Assembly (NCBI RefSeq): GCF_000384815.1
Contig: NZ_ARQF01000020.1
Span: 186,001 to 250,000, forward strand
DNA length: 64,000 nucleotides
Source of the DNA: Halodesulfovibrio aestuarii DSM 17919 = ATCC 29578
GTDB lineage: Bacteria; Desulfobacterota; Desulfovibrionia; Desulfovibrionales; Desulfovibrionaceae
Reading direction: 5' to 3'
Part shown: in pieces, positions 25,477 to 32,917 of the stretch
How positions within the stretch are numbered: the stretch's first letter is position 1
Layout: every line of letters begins with the position of its first letter
Position numbers and translations under genes: made by a program
Notes under the pieces: generated by a model
The model's database searches: none
Told to the model about the DNA's origin: nothing
Seen by the model: the letters and a program-made list of their open reading frames with translations, nothing else

Positions 25477-26102
25477 TGCAAGTAAAAACATTCCCTTTAG
25501 GCCCGCTTGAGACAAATTGCTACGTTCTTTCCCACGAAGGGAAAGCTGTTGCAGTTGATCCGGGCGGAGAACCAACTGCAGTTATCGATTTTCTTAAAGA
25601 AGAAGATCTGACTCTGACTCATATTCTTGTTACCCATTTTCACTTTGACCATCTGTACGGAATCAAAGCACTGCAAGAAGCAACGGGTGCAACAGTTATC
25701 AGTGGCAGTGAAGATGTATTTCTTCTTGATTCAGAAGTCGGCCAAGGCGGTATGTGGGGCTTTCCTAAAGTTCCTCCGTTCAGCTTTACTTCCATTAATG
25801 AAGGCGACCACACATTCATGGATTTAGAATGTAAAGTGCTTGCTACTCCCGGACACTCTCCCGGAAGCCTTTCTTTTTACTTCCCTGCCGCAAAGGCAGT
25901 CTTTGTAGGTGATGTATTATTCTACCGCGCAGTTGGCCGCACAGATCTGCCGGGTGGTGATTTTGATGTTCTGAAAAAAGCTGTAACAGAAAAAATCTTC
26001 ACACTCCCACCGGAAACCGTAGTATATTCAGGTCACGGACCACAATCTTCCGTTAATGACGAACAAATCAATAACCCGTATTTTTCTGATTTCCAACGCT
26101 AA
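25476..26102 (+). CDS. Metallo-beta-lactamase-fold hydrolase (glyoxalase II-like)
   Basis: 208 residues. LVTHFHFDHLYG (HxHxDH), TPGHSPGSLSF, FVGDVLF and YSGHGP carry the dinuclear metal ligands. Short YcbL/glyoxalase-II-like proteins of this type hydrolyse thioesters. Its first base overlaps the nitroreductase stop, so the two are coupled. Confidence 0.9.
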   Translation: MQVKTFPLGPLETNCYVLSHEGKAVAVDPGGEPTAVIDFLKEEDLTLTHILVTHFHFDHLYGIKALQEATGATVISGSEDVFLLDSEVGQGGMWGFPKVPPFSFTSINEGDHTFMDLECKVLATPGHSPGSLSFYFPAAKAVFVGDVLFYRAVGRTDLPGGDFDVLKKAVTEKIFTLPPETVVYSGHGPQSSVNDEQINNPYFSDFQR

Positions 26103-26105
26103 TGG

Positions 26106-26141
26106 GTTTGTTCAGGCGCAAAGCTATGCGCCTGAACAAAC
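26106..26141. repeat. Perfect 15-bp inverted repeat
   Basis: GTTTGTTCAGGCGCA (26106-26120) and its exact complement (26127-26141), 6-base loop, starting 3 bases after the hydrolase stop. It lacks a T-run, so it may be a 3' stabiliser or weak terminator. Confidence 0.6.
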
Positions 26142-26225
26142 AAATACTGCCAAATCATTAAGATAAAATTAGCATGTTGGATTAAAAACGTTACTATACG
26201 GACTAGTCATCAATCTGGAGTTACT

Positions 26226-26474
26226 ATGACGACACATATTGAAGACACAGAAACTGCTGTTGCAGATTTGCGGAATGGATGCTGAGGGTTGGGACTCGAG
26301 ATAAGTTTCTATCTCGGTTTTCAGAAGAAGAACAGAGTCCTTCTTCTACTTCCTCCTCACTCACATGCTCCTCTTGAGTATGCATTGGAGAAATATCCTC
26401 AATGGCATTGCGAAATCCAAACAGATGACACCACAGAGCTTTCAGCTTTGTGCGAGCGTGTTGCAAAAAAATAA
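26226..26474 (+). CDS. Candidate selenoprotein with in-frame UGA (Cys-Sec motif)
   Basis: One frame runs from ATG 26226 to TAA 26472-26474 if TGA at 26283-26285 is read as selenocysteine, giving 82 residues. GGAG lies 5 bases before the ATG. The segment around the UGA is NGC-U-GLGLE, a Cys-Sec redox pair. The downstream part (RVLLLLPPHSH, QWHCEIQTDD, ALCERVAKK) continues in the same frame to a normal end, and a SECIS-like hairpin lies 11 bases after the UGA. The next gene starts 26 bases later behind a good ribosome-binding site, so the arrangement is operon-like. I do not recognise the family. Alternative: two unrelated short frames or a nonsense mutation. Confidence 0.65.
26297..26316 (+). 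promoter_or_regulatory. SECIS-like hairpin
   Basis: CGAGATA (26297-26303) pairs perfectly with TATCTCG (26310-26316) around the loop AGTTTC. The loop starts 18 bases after the UGA and has G at its second position. This agrees with the known bacterial SECIS rules (loop 16-37 bases from UGA, G among the first two loop bases). Confidence 0.65.
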
Positions 26475-26500
26475 TTCTGCAACAATTAAAAGGAGAGATC

Positions 26501-27136
26501 ATGAACTCAACGCAATCTTTCACGAATGCTCTTCAAATATTAGGTTGCAGCGCCCGTAAAAATGGTAACACTGACGCCGCCGCAAAACTGTTTGCTCAAG
26601 GGTATGAAGCCGCTGGAGGACATACCCAGACGCAGTTTATGCGCGATTACACAATACGTCACTGTACAGCATGCGAAGCATGCGCGGTTCCCGGAAGCAC
26701 AAAATGTGTGCAGGAAGATAAAGACGAAAGTGCAGAACTCTATTCTATGCTTTTAGAAGCACCAGCAATATTTATCAGTTCACCGATTTATTTTTACCAC
26801 CTGCCGTCCATTTTCAAAACATTTATCGACCGCTGTCAGTGCTTCTGGTTCCGAAAACACAACCGCGACCCGTTCGTCCTTTCTCTTCCCCCCAGAAAGG
26901 CATACATTTGCCTTGTTGCAGCACGTCCTGTGGGTGCCCAACTCTTTCAGGGGTCTCTACTGACACTTAAATATTTTCTGTCACCGTTCAACATCAGGCT
27001 GGCTGAGCCACTCCTTATTTATGGCAAAGACGGCCCTACTGAACTAGCCAGTGATCCAATGACTGTTGAACAAATTCTTGAATACGCTAAAGCAGCGTGC
27101 AACGACACTGTACCTCTTTATTCAACTCAAAAATAA
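26501..27136 (+). CDS. NAD(P)H-dependent FMN reductase / flavodoxin-like iron-sulfur flavoprotein
   Basis: 211 residues from ATG 26501 with AAGGAGAG upstream. ILGCSARKNGNTDAAAKLF is the FMN phosphate loop, HCTACEACAVPG...C the Cys cluster typical of iron-sulfur flavoproteins, and ISSPIYFYHLPSIFKTFIDRCQ the flavin-ring contact. It probably transfers electrons between NAD(P)H, FMN and a small partner, perhaps the adjacent Cys-Sec protein. Confidence 0.85.
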   Translation: MNSTQSFTNALQILGCSARKNGNTDAAAKLFAQGYEAAGGHTQTQFMRDYTIRHCTACEACAVPGSTKCVQEDKDESAELYSMLLEAPAIFISSPIYFYHLPSIFKTFIDRCQCFWFRKHNRDPFVLSLPPRKAYICLVAARPVGAQLFQGSLLTLKYFLSPFNIRLAEPLLIYGKDGPTELASDPMTVEQILEYAKAACNDTVPLYSTQK

Positions 27137-27153
27137 TATCCGGACACCAGAAT

Positions 27154-27996
27154 ATGCATAGTGTTTTTGCTTTACTCAAGAGTACTGCCGCCTTTCTGGG
27201 ATTAGATGAAACCCGTTGCGTATCTTGCTTTGCGCCATACAGCCCTCTTACGGATATTTCGTTTCGTTCTCTTTACGAAGAGCAGCTCACTACACCTGAA
27301 AAAACTGAATACAGTGAAAGGCTCCATCACCAATGGAGCCTTTCACTACAACTATGTCCGGATTGTCTGCGGCAACTGGCACCGCGTACACAAGGGTATT
27401 GCCCATCCTGCGGCATGCTGTACGCAAAAGCTTCCGGAACGCCATCGCGCTGTTCTTCCTGTATGATTACACCACCCCCATGGACACACATAACACTCTA
27501 CGGAGCCTACGAAGGCATTCTGCGGGAATTGCTTCTCAAACATAAATTTCATAACAGGCTTGATGCAGGGCTTACCCTTGCCCGATTGCTTGCAACCAAA
27601 TATTATCCTCTCGCAATTACACCTGCCGCAGTTGTACCGATTCCGTTACATAGCTCACGGCTACTGCATCGCGGACATAATCAGAGCATGCTGTCCGCCA
27701 AACTCCTCGCACAAAAAATTAACGCTCACCTTATGCCCGAGTTACTCCAAAGAAACCGTGAAACAACACCTCAAGCAACCCTAAGTAAAAAAGAACGCAA
27801 CCGGAACCTTTCCGGCGCGTTCACTGCAACTATTCCTTCAGCACTCAAAAACACCCATATCTTACTTGTAGATGACATCGCCACAACCGGCTCAACGTTA
27901 CGCCAGGCAGCTAAAGCTCTTCTTTCCGGTGGCGCAGGCTCGGTTGAAGTGGCGATTATGGCGCGAACGCCTGAACCTGAAAACGTGATCAGATAA
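27154..27996 (+). CDS. comF: ComF-family phosphoribosyltransferase-like protein
   Basis: 280 residues. Zinc-finger pairs CVSC...CPDC...CPSC...CSSC occupy the N-terminal half; the C-terminal half has HILLVDDIATTGSTLRQAAKAL, the PRPP-binding loop. ComF proteins are linked to DNA uptake or recombination. The start at 27154 has only a weak ribosome-binding site. It contains a perfect 15-bp inverted repeat at 27313-27347. Confidence 0.9.
   Translation: MHSVFALLKSTAAFLGLDETRCVSCFAPYSPLTDISFRSLYEEQLTTPEKTEYSERLHHQWSLSLQLCPDCLRQLAPRTQGYCPSCGMLYAKASGTPSRCSSCMITPPPWTHITLYGAYEGILRELLLKHKFHNRLDAGLTLARLLATKYYPLAITPAAVVPIPLHSSRLLHRGHNQSMLSAKLLAQKINAHLMPELLQRNRETTPQATLSKKERNRNLSGAFTATIPSALKNTHILLVDDIATTGSTLRQAAKALLSGGAGSVEVAIMARTPEPENVIR
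27313..27347. repeat. Perfect inverted repeat inside comF
   Basis: AGTGAAAGGCTCCAT (27313-27327) and its exact complement (27333-27347), 5-base loop. It is coding sequence for the spacer between the first two Cys pairs. Confidence 0.8.
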
Positions 27997-28356
27997 AACA
28001 GGTTACAGCAATACCATATAAAGACACATCACCTTCTCTGAGCAAAAATGTCCTTTCCTATGCCCACTCTTATAAAACAGCATTATTAAATGCCCACTTC
28101 TCCAGCATCATTCAACTACCCTTAGGGGAGTAACACGGTTGCAAGGTGCCCACTTTTTTTACAAATCAAAATTACGCATAACAGTTTGTTTTTTTAATAA
28201 AAAATTAGAAAAAAACATCTACTCATAACACGACTGATCATACATATAGCACCATTTTAGTCTTTTTATTTTGGTAATGACACGATTATTCAAATCGTGT
28301 AACCACGACATAGGTGTTCAGCTATATCTATTTTTTTCAAAACAATAGGAGCAGTT
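27997..28356. other. 360-bp intergenic region with repeated TGCCCACT and a dyad
   Basis: No gene. TGCCCACT occurs three times (28061, 28091, 28147). A perfect dyad ACACGATT-ATTCA-AATCGTGT (28280-28300) lies 57 bases before the DUF4198 gene and may be an operator. Confidence 0.45.
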
Positions 28357-29118
28357 ATGCGTACTATCATTCTTACTTTTATCACCTTTATGCTTGTCGC
28401 TACACCGGCATTTGCTCACTTCGGTATGATAATTCCTGATGCGAATGTCGCAACGCAAAAAGCACGTAGTACAAACATTACAGTTTCATTCTCTCATCCA
28501 TTTGAAAACGTTGGAATGACGCTTGAAAAACCGAAACAATTTTTTGCTATTGCAAACGGTAAAAAGATTGATTTGCTTTCAACGCTTACTGAAACGAAAG
28601 TTATGAATGAAGGAGCATGGAAAACCACATTCCGCTTCAAACGTCCCGGCGTATACCAGTTTGCTCTGGAACCAACTCCATACTGGGAACCGGAAGAAGA
28701 CTGCTTCATCATCCACTACACAAAAACCTATGTTGCTGCCTTCGGCTCAGAAGAAGACTGGGATGCACCAGCAGGACTGCCTACAGAAATTATCCCTCTG
28801 ACCCGTCCATTTGGATTATATGCAGGTACTAGTTTTACCGGTCAGGTTTTAAAAAACGGCAAGCCAGTACCAAATGCTGAAGTTGAATACGAACTTTACA
28901 ATAAAGAAGGCTTCACCGCACCGACAGAACATAACGTAACTCTGGTTACGAAAACAGACAGCAACGGTATATTTACAGTAACTTGCCCTAAAGCCGGCTG
29001 GTGGGGATTTGCAGCGCTTACTACCGCTGACTACACACTTACCGCACCTTCAGGAAAAGAAAAGCCCGTTGAATTAGGCGCAGTTACATGGATTAAGTTT
29101 GATAGTTTCCAGAAGTAG
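28357..29118 (+). CDS. Exported DUF4198 protein (metal-uptake associated)
   Basis: 253 residues. A signal peptide ends at about residue 20 (TPAFA-HFGMIIPD), leaving a His near the mature N-terminus, as in DUF4198 proteins found with nickel/cobalt importers. The body is beta-rich (GVYQFALEPTPYWEPEEDCFI, GTSFTGQVLKNGKPVPNAEVEYELY). TAGGAG precedes the ATG. No transporter genes are nearby, so it is an orphan member; periplasmic metal delivery is an inference. Confidence 0.8.
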   Translation: MRTIILTFITFMLVATPAFAHFGMIIPDANVATQKARSTNITVSFSHPFENVGMTLEKPKQFFAIANGKKIDLLSTLTETKVMNEGAWKTTFRFKRPGVYQFALEPTPYWEPEEDCFIIHYTKTYVAAFGSEEDWDAPAGLPTEIIPLTRPFGLYAGTSFTGQVLKNGKPVPNAEVEYELYNKEGFTAPTEHNVTLVTKTDSNGIFTVTCPKAGWWGFAALTTADYTLTAPSGKEKPVELGAVTWIKFDSFQK

Positions 29119-29200
29119 AAAGTTTTGAGGCATCTCCCCTCTTGACTCATACCTCTTTATAGTTACATGGTACGGGAACATATCTTACATGGAGAACTGT

Positions 29201-30139
29201 ATGAAAATGACTCGACCTATTGCCTTACTTCTTATCCCAGTCTTAGCTGCCGTATTTATTATCGGTATGGCAGACTTTGCAGACGCCAGACGTTTTGGCG
29301 GGGGTAGGTCTTTTGGCAGTAAGCCAATGTTTAGCAAAAGTTTTTCCAAGCCCGTACCCAGCACTCCGTTTAGCCAAAAAAAATCCGCTATGACCAACAC
29401 CGCACAACCTCGTAGAGGCCTCTTCGGCGGCAGGGGTGGCATGTTCGGCGGTCTTCTCGCCGGCACATTGCTTGGCTCTTTACTCTTCGGTGGCGGTTTT
29501 GGAGGCATAGGGTTTTTTGATATTATCTTACTGGTATTAGCGTTTTTCTTTCTCCGTAACATGTTCCGGTCTCGAAGAATGCAATCGCAGCAAACGGCCT
29601 ATCAAGGCGAAGGCCATGCGAATTACAATCAACAGCAAGCGTATACATCACCTCAGGACGACTATTCAAACATGCAGCGGCAAGCTCAGGATGCATGGTC
29701 AAACCTGCGTAGCACTCCTGCGGGGGGAAGCCATGCACAAGACGTACAGCCTGAGGTGGCAACACCTGCAGGATTTGATACTGACGATTTCCTGAAAGGT
29801 GCAAAAATAGTGTTCAACCGCCTGCAACAAAGCTGGGACAGCCGGGACCTTGACGACATTAAGCAGTTTACGACTTCAGAAGTATTTGAGTCCATTAAAC
29901 AGCAGATGAAAGAAGATCCTGAACCCTCACGCACTGAAATACTTATGTCTAACGCACGATTGCTTGAAGTTAAAGAAGACACAGAAGGCATTCTTGCCAC
30001 TGTATACTTTGATGTGCTTATGCGAGAAGATCAATCAGCACAGCACCCCGAGCAAGTACGTGAAGTGTGGCATTTCTTAAAAGCCCACAAAGACGACTCC
30101 ATGTGGCTTCTCGACGGTATCCAGCAATTGGAAAACTAA
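29201..30139 (+). CDS. Tim44-like domain membrane protein
   Basis: 312 residues from ATG 29201 (GGAG 6 bases upstream). A signal-like helix (6-25), an Arg/Gly/Phe-rich stretch, a Gly-rich hydrophobic segment (GGLLAGTLLGSLLFGGGFGG), a membrane helix (about 110-128) and, from about 190, a Tim44-like domain (FLKGAKIVFNRLQQSWDSRDLDDIKQFTT...). This plan is common for bacterial inner-membrane Tim44-like proteins of unknown function. A terminator follows. Confidence 0.85.
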   Translation: MKMTRPIALLLIPVLAAVFIIGMADFADARRFGGGRSFGSKPMFSKSFSKPVPSTPFSQKKSAMTNTAQPRRGLFGGRGGMFGGLLAGTLLGSLLFGGGFGGIGFFDIILLVLAFFFLRNMFRSRRMQSQQTAYQGEGHANYNQQQAYTSPQDDYSNMQRQAQDAWSNLRSTPAGGSHAQDVQPEVATPAGFDTDDFLKGAKIVFNRLQQSWDSRDLDDIKQFTTSEVFESIKQQMKEDPEPSRTEILMSNARLLEVKEDTEGILATVYFDVLMREDQSAQHPEQVREVWHFLKAHKDDSMWLLDGIQQLEN

Positions 30140-30162
30140 TCGGAATCCACTGACAATACGAG

Positions 30163-30195
30163 AAAAGGGGAAGCACATGCTTCCCCTTTTTATTT
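30163..30195. terminator. Bidirectional terminator
   Basis: AAAAGGGGAAGCA (30163-30175) pairs with TGCTTCCCCTTTT (30178-30190). Between the convergent Tim44-like and NarL-type genes. Confidence 0.9.
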
Positions 30196-30213
30196 TGGAT
30201 AATATAGTAGCTG

Positions 30214-30894
30214 TTATGCAGTCAGGTCTGGTTTTTTAAAAATAACGCCCTGCTGTACAGCAAAATCCCGAAGTTCCGCTGCGGAATGTACACACAATTT
30301 CTGCATCAAATTGGAGCGGTGCTTTTCAACCGTTTTAATACTCACCACGAGCATGTCTGCTATTTCCCTGCTCTTATATCCCTCTGCCACAAGCTGAAAG
30401 ATTTCTTCTTCTCGCGGGGTCAACTCTGCCAACGGAGACACACCTTCGGCTGCCGTACCACCGTTCAGATACCCCCTGATAACACTATTGGCCACTCCCG
30501 GGGAGATATACGTCTTTCCTTCTAATACGCTTTTTACTGCAAGTAAGAATTCTTCACTGGTAGCATCTTTAAGAATATAGCCATCGGCTCCGGCAGATAA
30601 GGCAGAATGAACATAATCGTTGGCATCATACTGAGTAATAATAAGAATTTTGATTTCAGGAAGAGTTCGTTTAATTATTTTTGTAGCCTTCAAGCCATCC
30701 AGTTTCGGCATCGACAAATCCATCAATACCAAATCTACACTTTGAGTTTCGCAGAAGTCTACAGCCTGATACCCGTCACTTGCTTCACCCACTACAGTAA
30801 AGTTTTTAAACGTTTGCAATAATGATTTCAGCCCCTCACGCAATAAAACATGATCTTCAGCTAAAACAACACGATACAACTCTTCCATCACCAT
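30214..30894 (-). CDS. NarL/FixJ-family response regulator
   Basis: 226 residues. Receiver domain 1-125 with the acidic pair AEDH, phospho-Asp in LVLMDLSMPKLDG and Lys in YILKDA; C-terminal LuxR helix-turn-helix (LTPREEEIFQLVAEGYKSREIADMLVVSIKTVEKHRSNLMQKL). No cognate kinase adjoins it. AAGG 5 bases before the ATG supports this start. Confidence 0.92.
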   Translation of the reverse strand: MVMEELYRVVLAEDHVLLREGLKSLLQTFKNFTVVGEASDGYQAVDFCETQSVDLVLMDLSMPKLDGLKATKIIKRTLPEIKILIITQYDANDYVHSALSAGADGYILKDATSEEFLLAVKSVLEGKTYISPGVANSVIRGYLNGGTAAEGVSPLAELTPREEEIFQLVAEGYKSREIADMLVVSIKTVEKHRSNLMQKLCVHSAAELRDFAVQQGVIFKKPDLTA

Positions 30895-31188
30895 GCCTAC
30901 CTTTTAAGTTTTACCCCCAATATAAACGAACAAATAGCCAATGTACTTATCTGGTTAACACGCTAACCATGCTCCTTTTCTACCCTTATATGCGTAGTAA
31001 TCAGACTATACCCTACCATAAAAATACGGACAATCCCAATACAAAAATACAGCATGCGCCTAATTCACGCATCATGAACTATATGGTTTATTTTATATCA
31101 GAGTAGGAGAGTATCCGCAGGACCTCACAACGACCGCGGATATATGGTAATTGGCAATTCGTCTAACTTTGATAGTAAGGATGGCTTT

Positions 31189-31458
31189 ATGAGAGAAACT
31201 GTAACTCGCGTGACACAAAACATGGTTCTAGGCGCACGACAATCAAAGTGGGTAGCAGAACAAATCGGTAAACCTTACCCAACAATGATGCGTGAATTAA
31301 ATCCGTATGATCAGAGTGCTAAGCTTGGCGCGGATACTCTGCTCGACATAATGCGTGCAACCAAAGACATTACTGCCCTTGAATTTATGGCAAAAGAGCT
31401 TGGTTACGAACTCAACCCCGTTCAGCTAGAATTAGATCACCCCTTCATCGACGAGTAA
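31189..31458 (+). CDS. Phage CII-like regulatory protein
   Basis: 89 residues from ATG 31189 (AAGGA 7 bases upstream). The segment KWVAEQIGKPYPTMMRELNPYDQSAKLGADTLLDIMRATKD is broken here into motifs WVAEQIGK, TMMRELNP and LGADTLLDIM, the pattern of the phage regulatory CII family (PF06892): a DNA-binding protein. No other phage gene is near, so it is likely a domesticated regulator. A terminator follows. Confidence 0.75.
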   Translation: MRETVTRVTQNMVLGARQSKWVAEQIGKPYPTMMRELNPYDQSAKLGADTLLDIMRATKDITALEFMAKELGYELNPVQLELDHPFIDE

Positions 31459-31479
31459 CCAACATATTTTTCATGTTCT

Positions 31480-31519
31480 ACTGCCAGACGATTTGATACA
31501 ATCGTCTGGCAGTTTCTTT
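31480..31519 (+). terminator. Terminator after the CII-like gene
   Basis: CTGCCAGACGATT (31481-31493) pairs perfectly with 31500-31512 and is followed by TTTCTTTTT. Confidence 0.9.
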
Positions 31520-31558
31520 TTATGGGCTTATATTAACACTCAGGTATCGGGGTTGGTT

Positions 31559-31927
31559 ATGCAAAAAACAATTCTTATTGCAGATGATCATCCTGAAATA
31601 AGGACACTTGTACGCATCACCCTTTCAAGTGACGGATTTAACGTTGCAGAATGTAAAACAGCTCCGGAAGCCGTTGCCCTTGCAAAAAAAATCTCTCCGC
31701 ACCTTATTCTTATGGATATAGACATGCCCGGAGAATATAACGGCATAACTGCAACACAAATATTAAGCACTGACCCTGAAACAATAAAGAGCCCTGTTAT
31801 AATGCTTACGGCTTCAAAGGACTTACAAGATGACAGCCTTCGATCCGGTGCCGTAGCATACCTCACCAAGCCGTTCAGTCCCCTTGCTCTCTTAAAACAC
31901 GTTCAACTCTTTGCACGCAATAATTAA
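31559..31927 (+). CDS. Single-domain response regulator
   Basis: 122 residues, one receiver domain: ILIADDHPEIR, phospho-Asp in LILMDIDMPG, Thr in MLTAS and Lys in LTKPFSP. No output domain. GGGG 6 bases before the ATG. It stands just before an HD-GYP protein and a hybrid kinase and may work with them. Confidence 0.9.
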   Translation: MQKTILIADDHPEIRTLVRITLSSDGFNVAECKTAPEAVALAKKISPHLILMDIDMPGEYNGITATQILSTDPETIKSPVIMLTASKDLQDDSLRSGAVAYLTKPFSPLALLKHVQLFARNN

Positions 31928-32019
31928 GATAAGAACACACATACTTTCCATTTCCACATCATATTTGTGGTAAAATACCCGCTATACCTGCTATTCTCAT
32001 AGTATATATCTAAGAGTGG

Positions 32020-32069
32020 CGCATATGATTACAAGACAGCTTTTTTAAACAAGCCTGTAATCTTATGCG
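32020..32069 (+). promoter_or_regulatory. Leader hairpin before the HD-GYP gene
   Basis: CGCATATGATTACA (32020-32033) pairs with 32056-32069 with one mismatch, around a 22-base loop containing GCTTTTTTAAA. It ends 34 bases before the ATG. An attenuator or protein-binding dyad is possible. Confidence 0.5.
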
Positions 32070-32102
32070 TTGCAGTTAATGTCTGCATAAAGGATACGTA
32101 CT

Positions 32103-32900
32103 ATGTCTAACAACGATGCTTGTGAAGCCAAAGTAAAAGAAGCATATGACCAACTTATAAAATATGCAGAAGACTTACATACAACAATTAATCTACTTAA
32201 AAATTCACATCGAGATTTAGAACTGGCTTACGTAGATACAATAAATAGACTTGCCCAAGCCGTTGAGTACAAAGATGAAGCAACTGGACACCACGTTATT
32301 CGTATATGCTTTTTCAGTGCAATCCTCGCGAATGCCCTGAAACTTCCTAATAATAGAGTCCTACGAATCTACAACTCAGCAGCAATGCATGATGTTGGAA
32401 AAATTAGCATACCCGACTCCATATTGCTAAAACCGGGGCCGTTAACAAAAGAAGAATTTGAAATAATGAAGACACACACCACGGTGGGTGCAAGGCTGCT
32501 GGCAAATTCCAGGTCACCCCTTCTTAAAACCGGCCAACTTATTGCTCTAAATCATCACGAACGCTGGGACGGTACAGGCTACCCGAGAGGTCTGAAGGGG
32601 TCCGGTACCCCAATTGAAGGCCGTATCGTTGGATTAGTTGATGTATACGACGCATTACGCTCCGAACGACCATACAAAAAAGCCTATTCCCTAGCCAAAA
32701 CAACAGCTATTATCCGTAAAAACTCAGGAAAGCTCTTCGACCCACAGCTTGTGAAAGCATTTTTTGATAACCTTTCCAGTTTTGAACATATTGATAGAAT
32801 TCTACGAAATTCAGACCCGCAGGATATTGAAGCTCTGTTCAAAGAGTTGCTCCCAGACTGTAAGCAAAACGACAGCATATCCATAACAACATTCTTATAA
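32103..32900 (+). CDS. HD-GYP domain c-di-GMP phosphodiesterase
   Basis: 265 residues. An N-terminal coiled-coil-like helix (10-40) is followed by the HD-GYP domain: YKDEATGHHVIRI, AAMHDVGKISIPD and HHERWDGTGYPRGLKG with the metal ligands and GYP motif complete. The enzyme linearises cyclic di-GMP. There is no receiver domain; the separate receiver upstream may supply one. AAGGA precedes the ATG. Confidence 0.92.
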   Translation: MSNNDACEAKVKEAYDQLIKYAEDLHTTINLLKNSHRDLELAYVDTINRLAQAVEYKDEATGHHVIRICFFSAILANALKLPNNRVLRIYNSAAMHDVGKISIPDSILLKPGPLTKEEFEIMKTHTTVGARLLANSRSPLLKTGQLIALNHHERWDGTGYPRGLKGSGTPIEGRIVGLVDVYDALRSERPYKKAYSLAKTTAIIRKNSGKLFDPQLVKAFFDNLSSFEHIDRILRNSDPQDIEALFKELLPDCKQNDSISITTFL

Positions 32901-32917
32901 TATTGAACAATGCAGTT

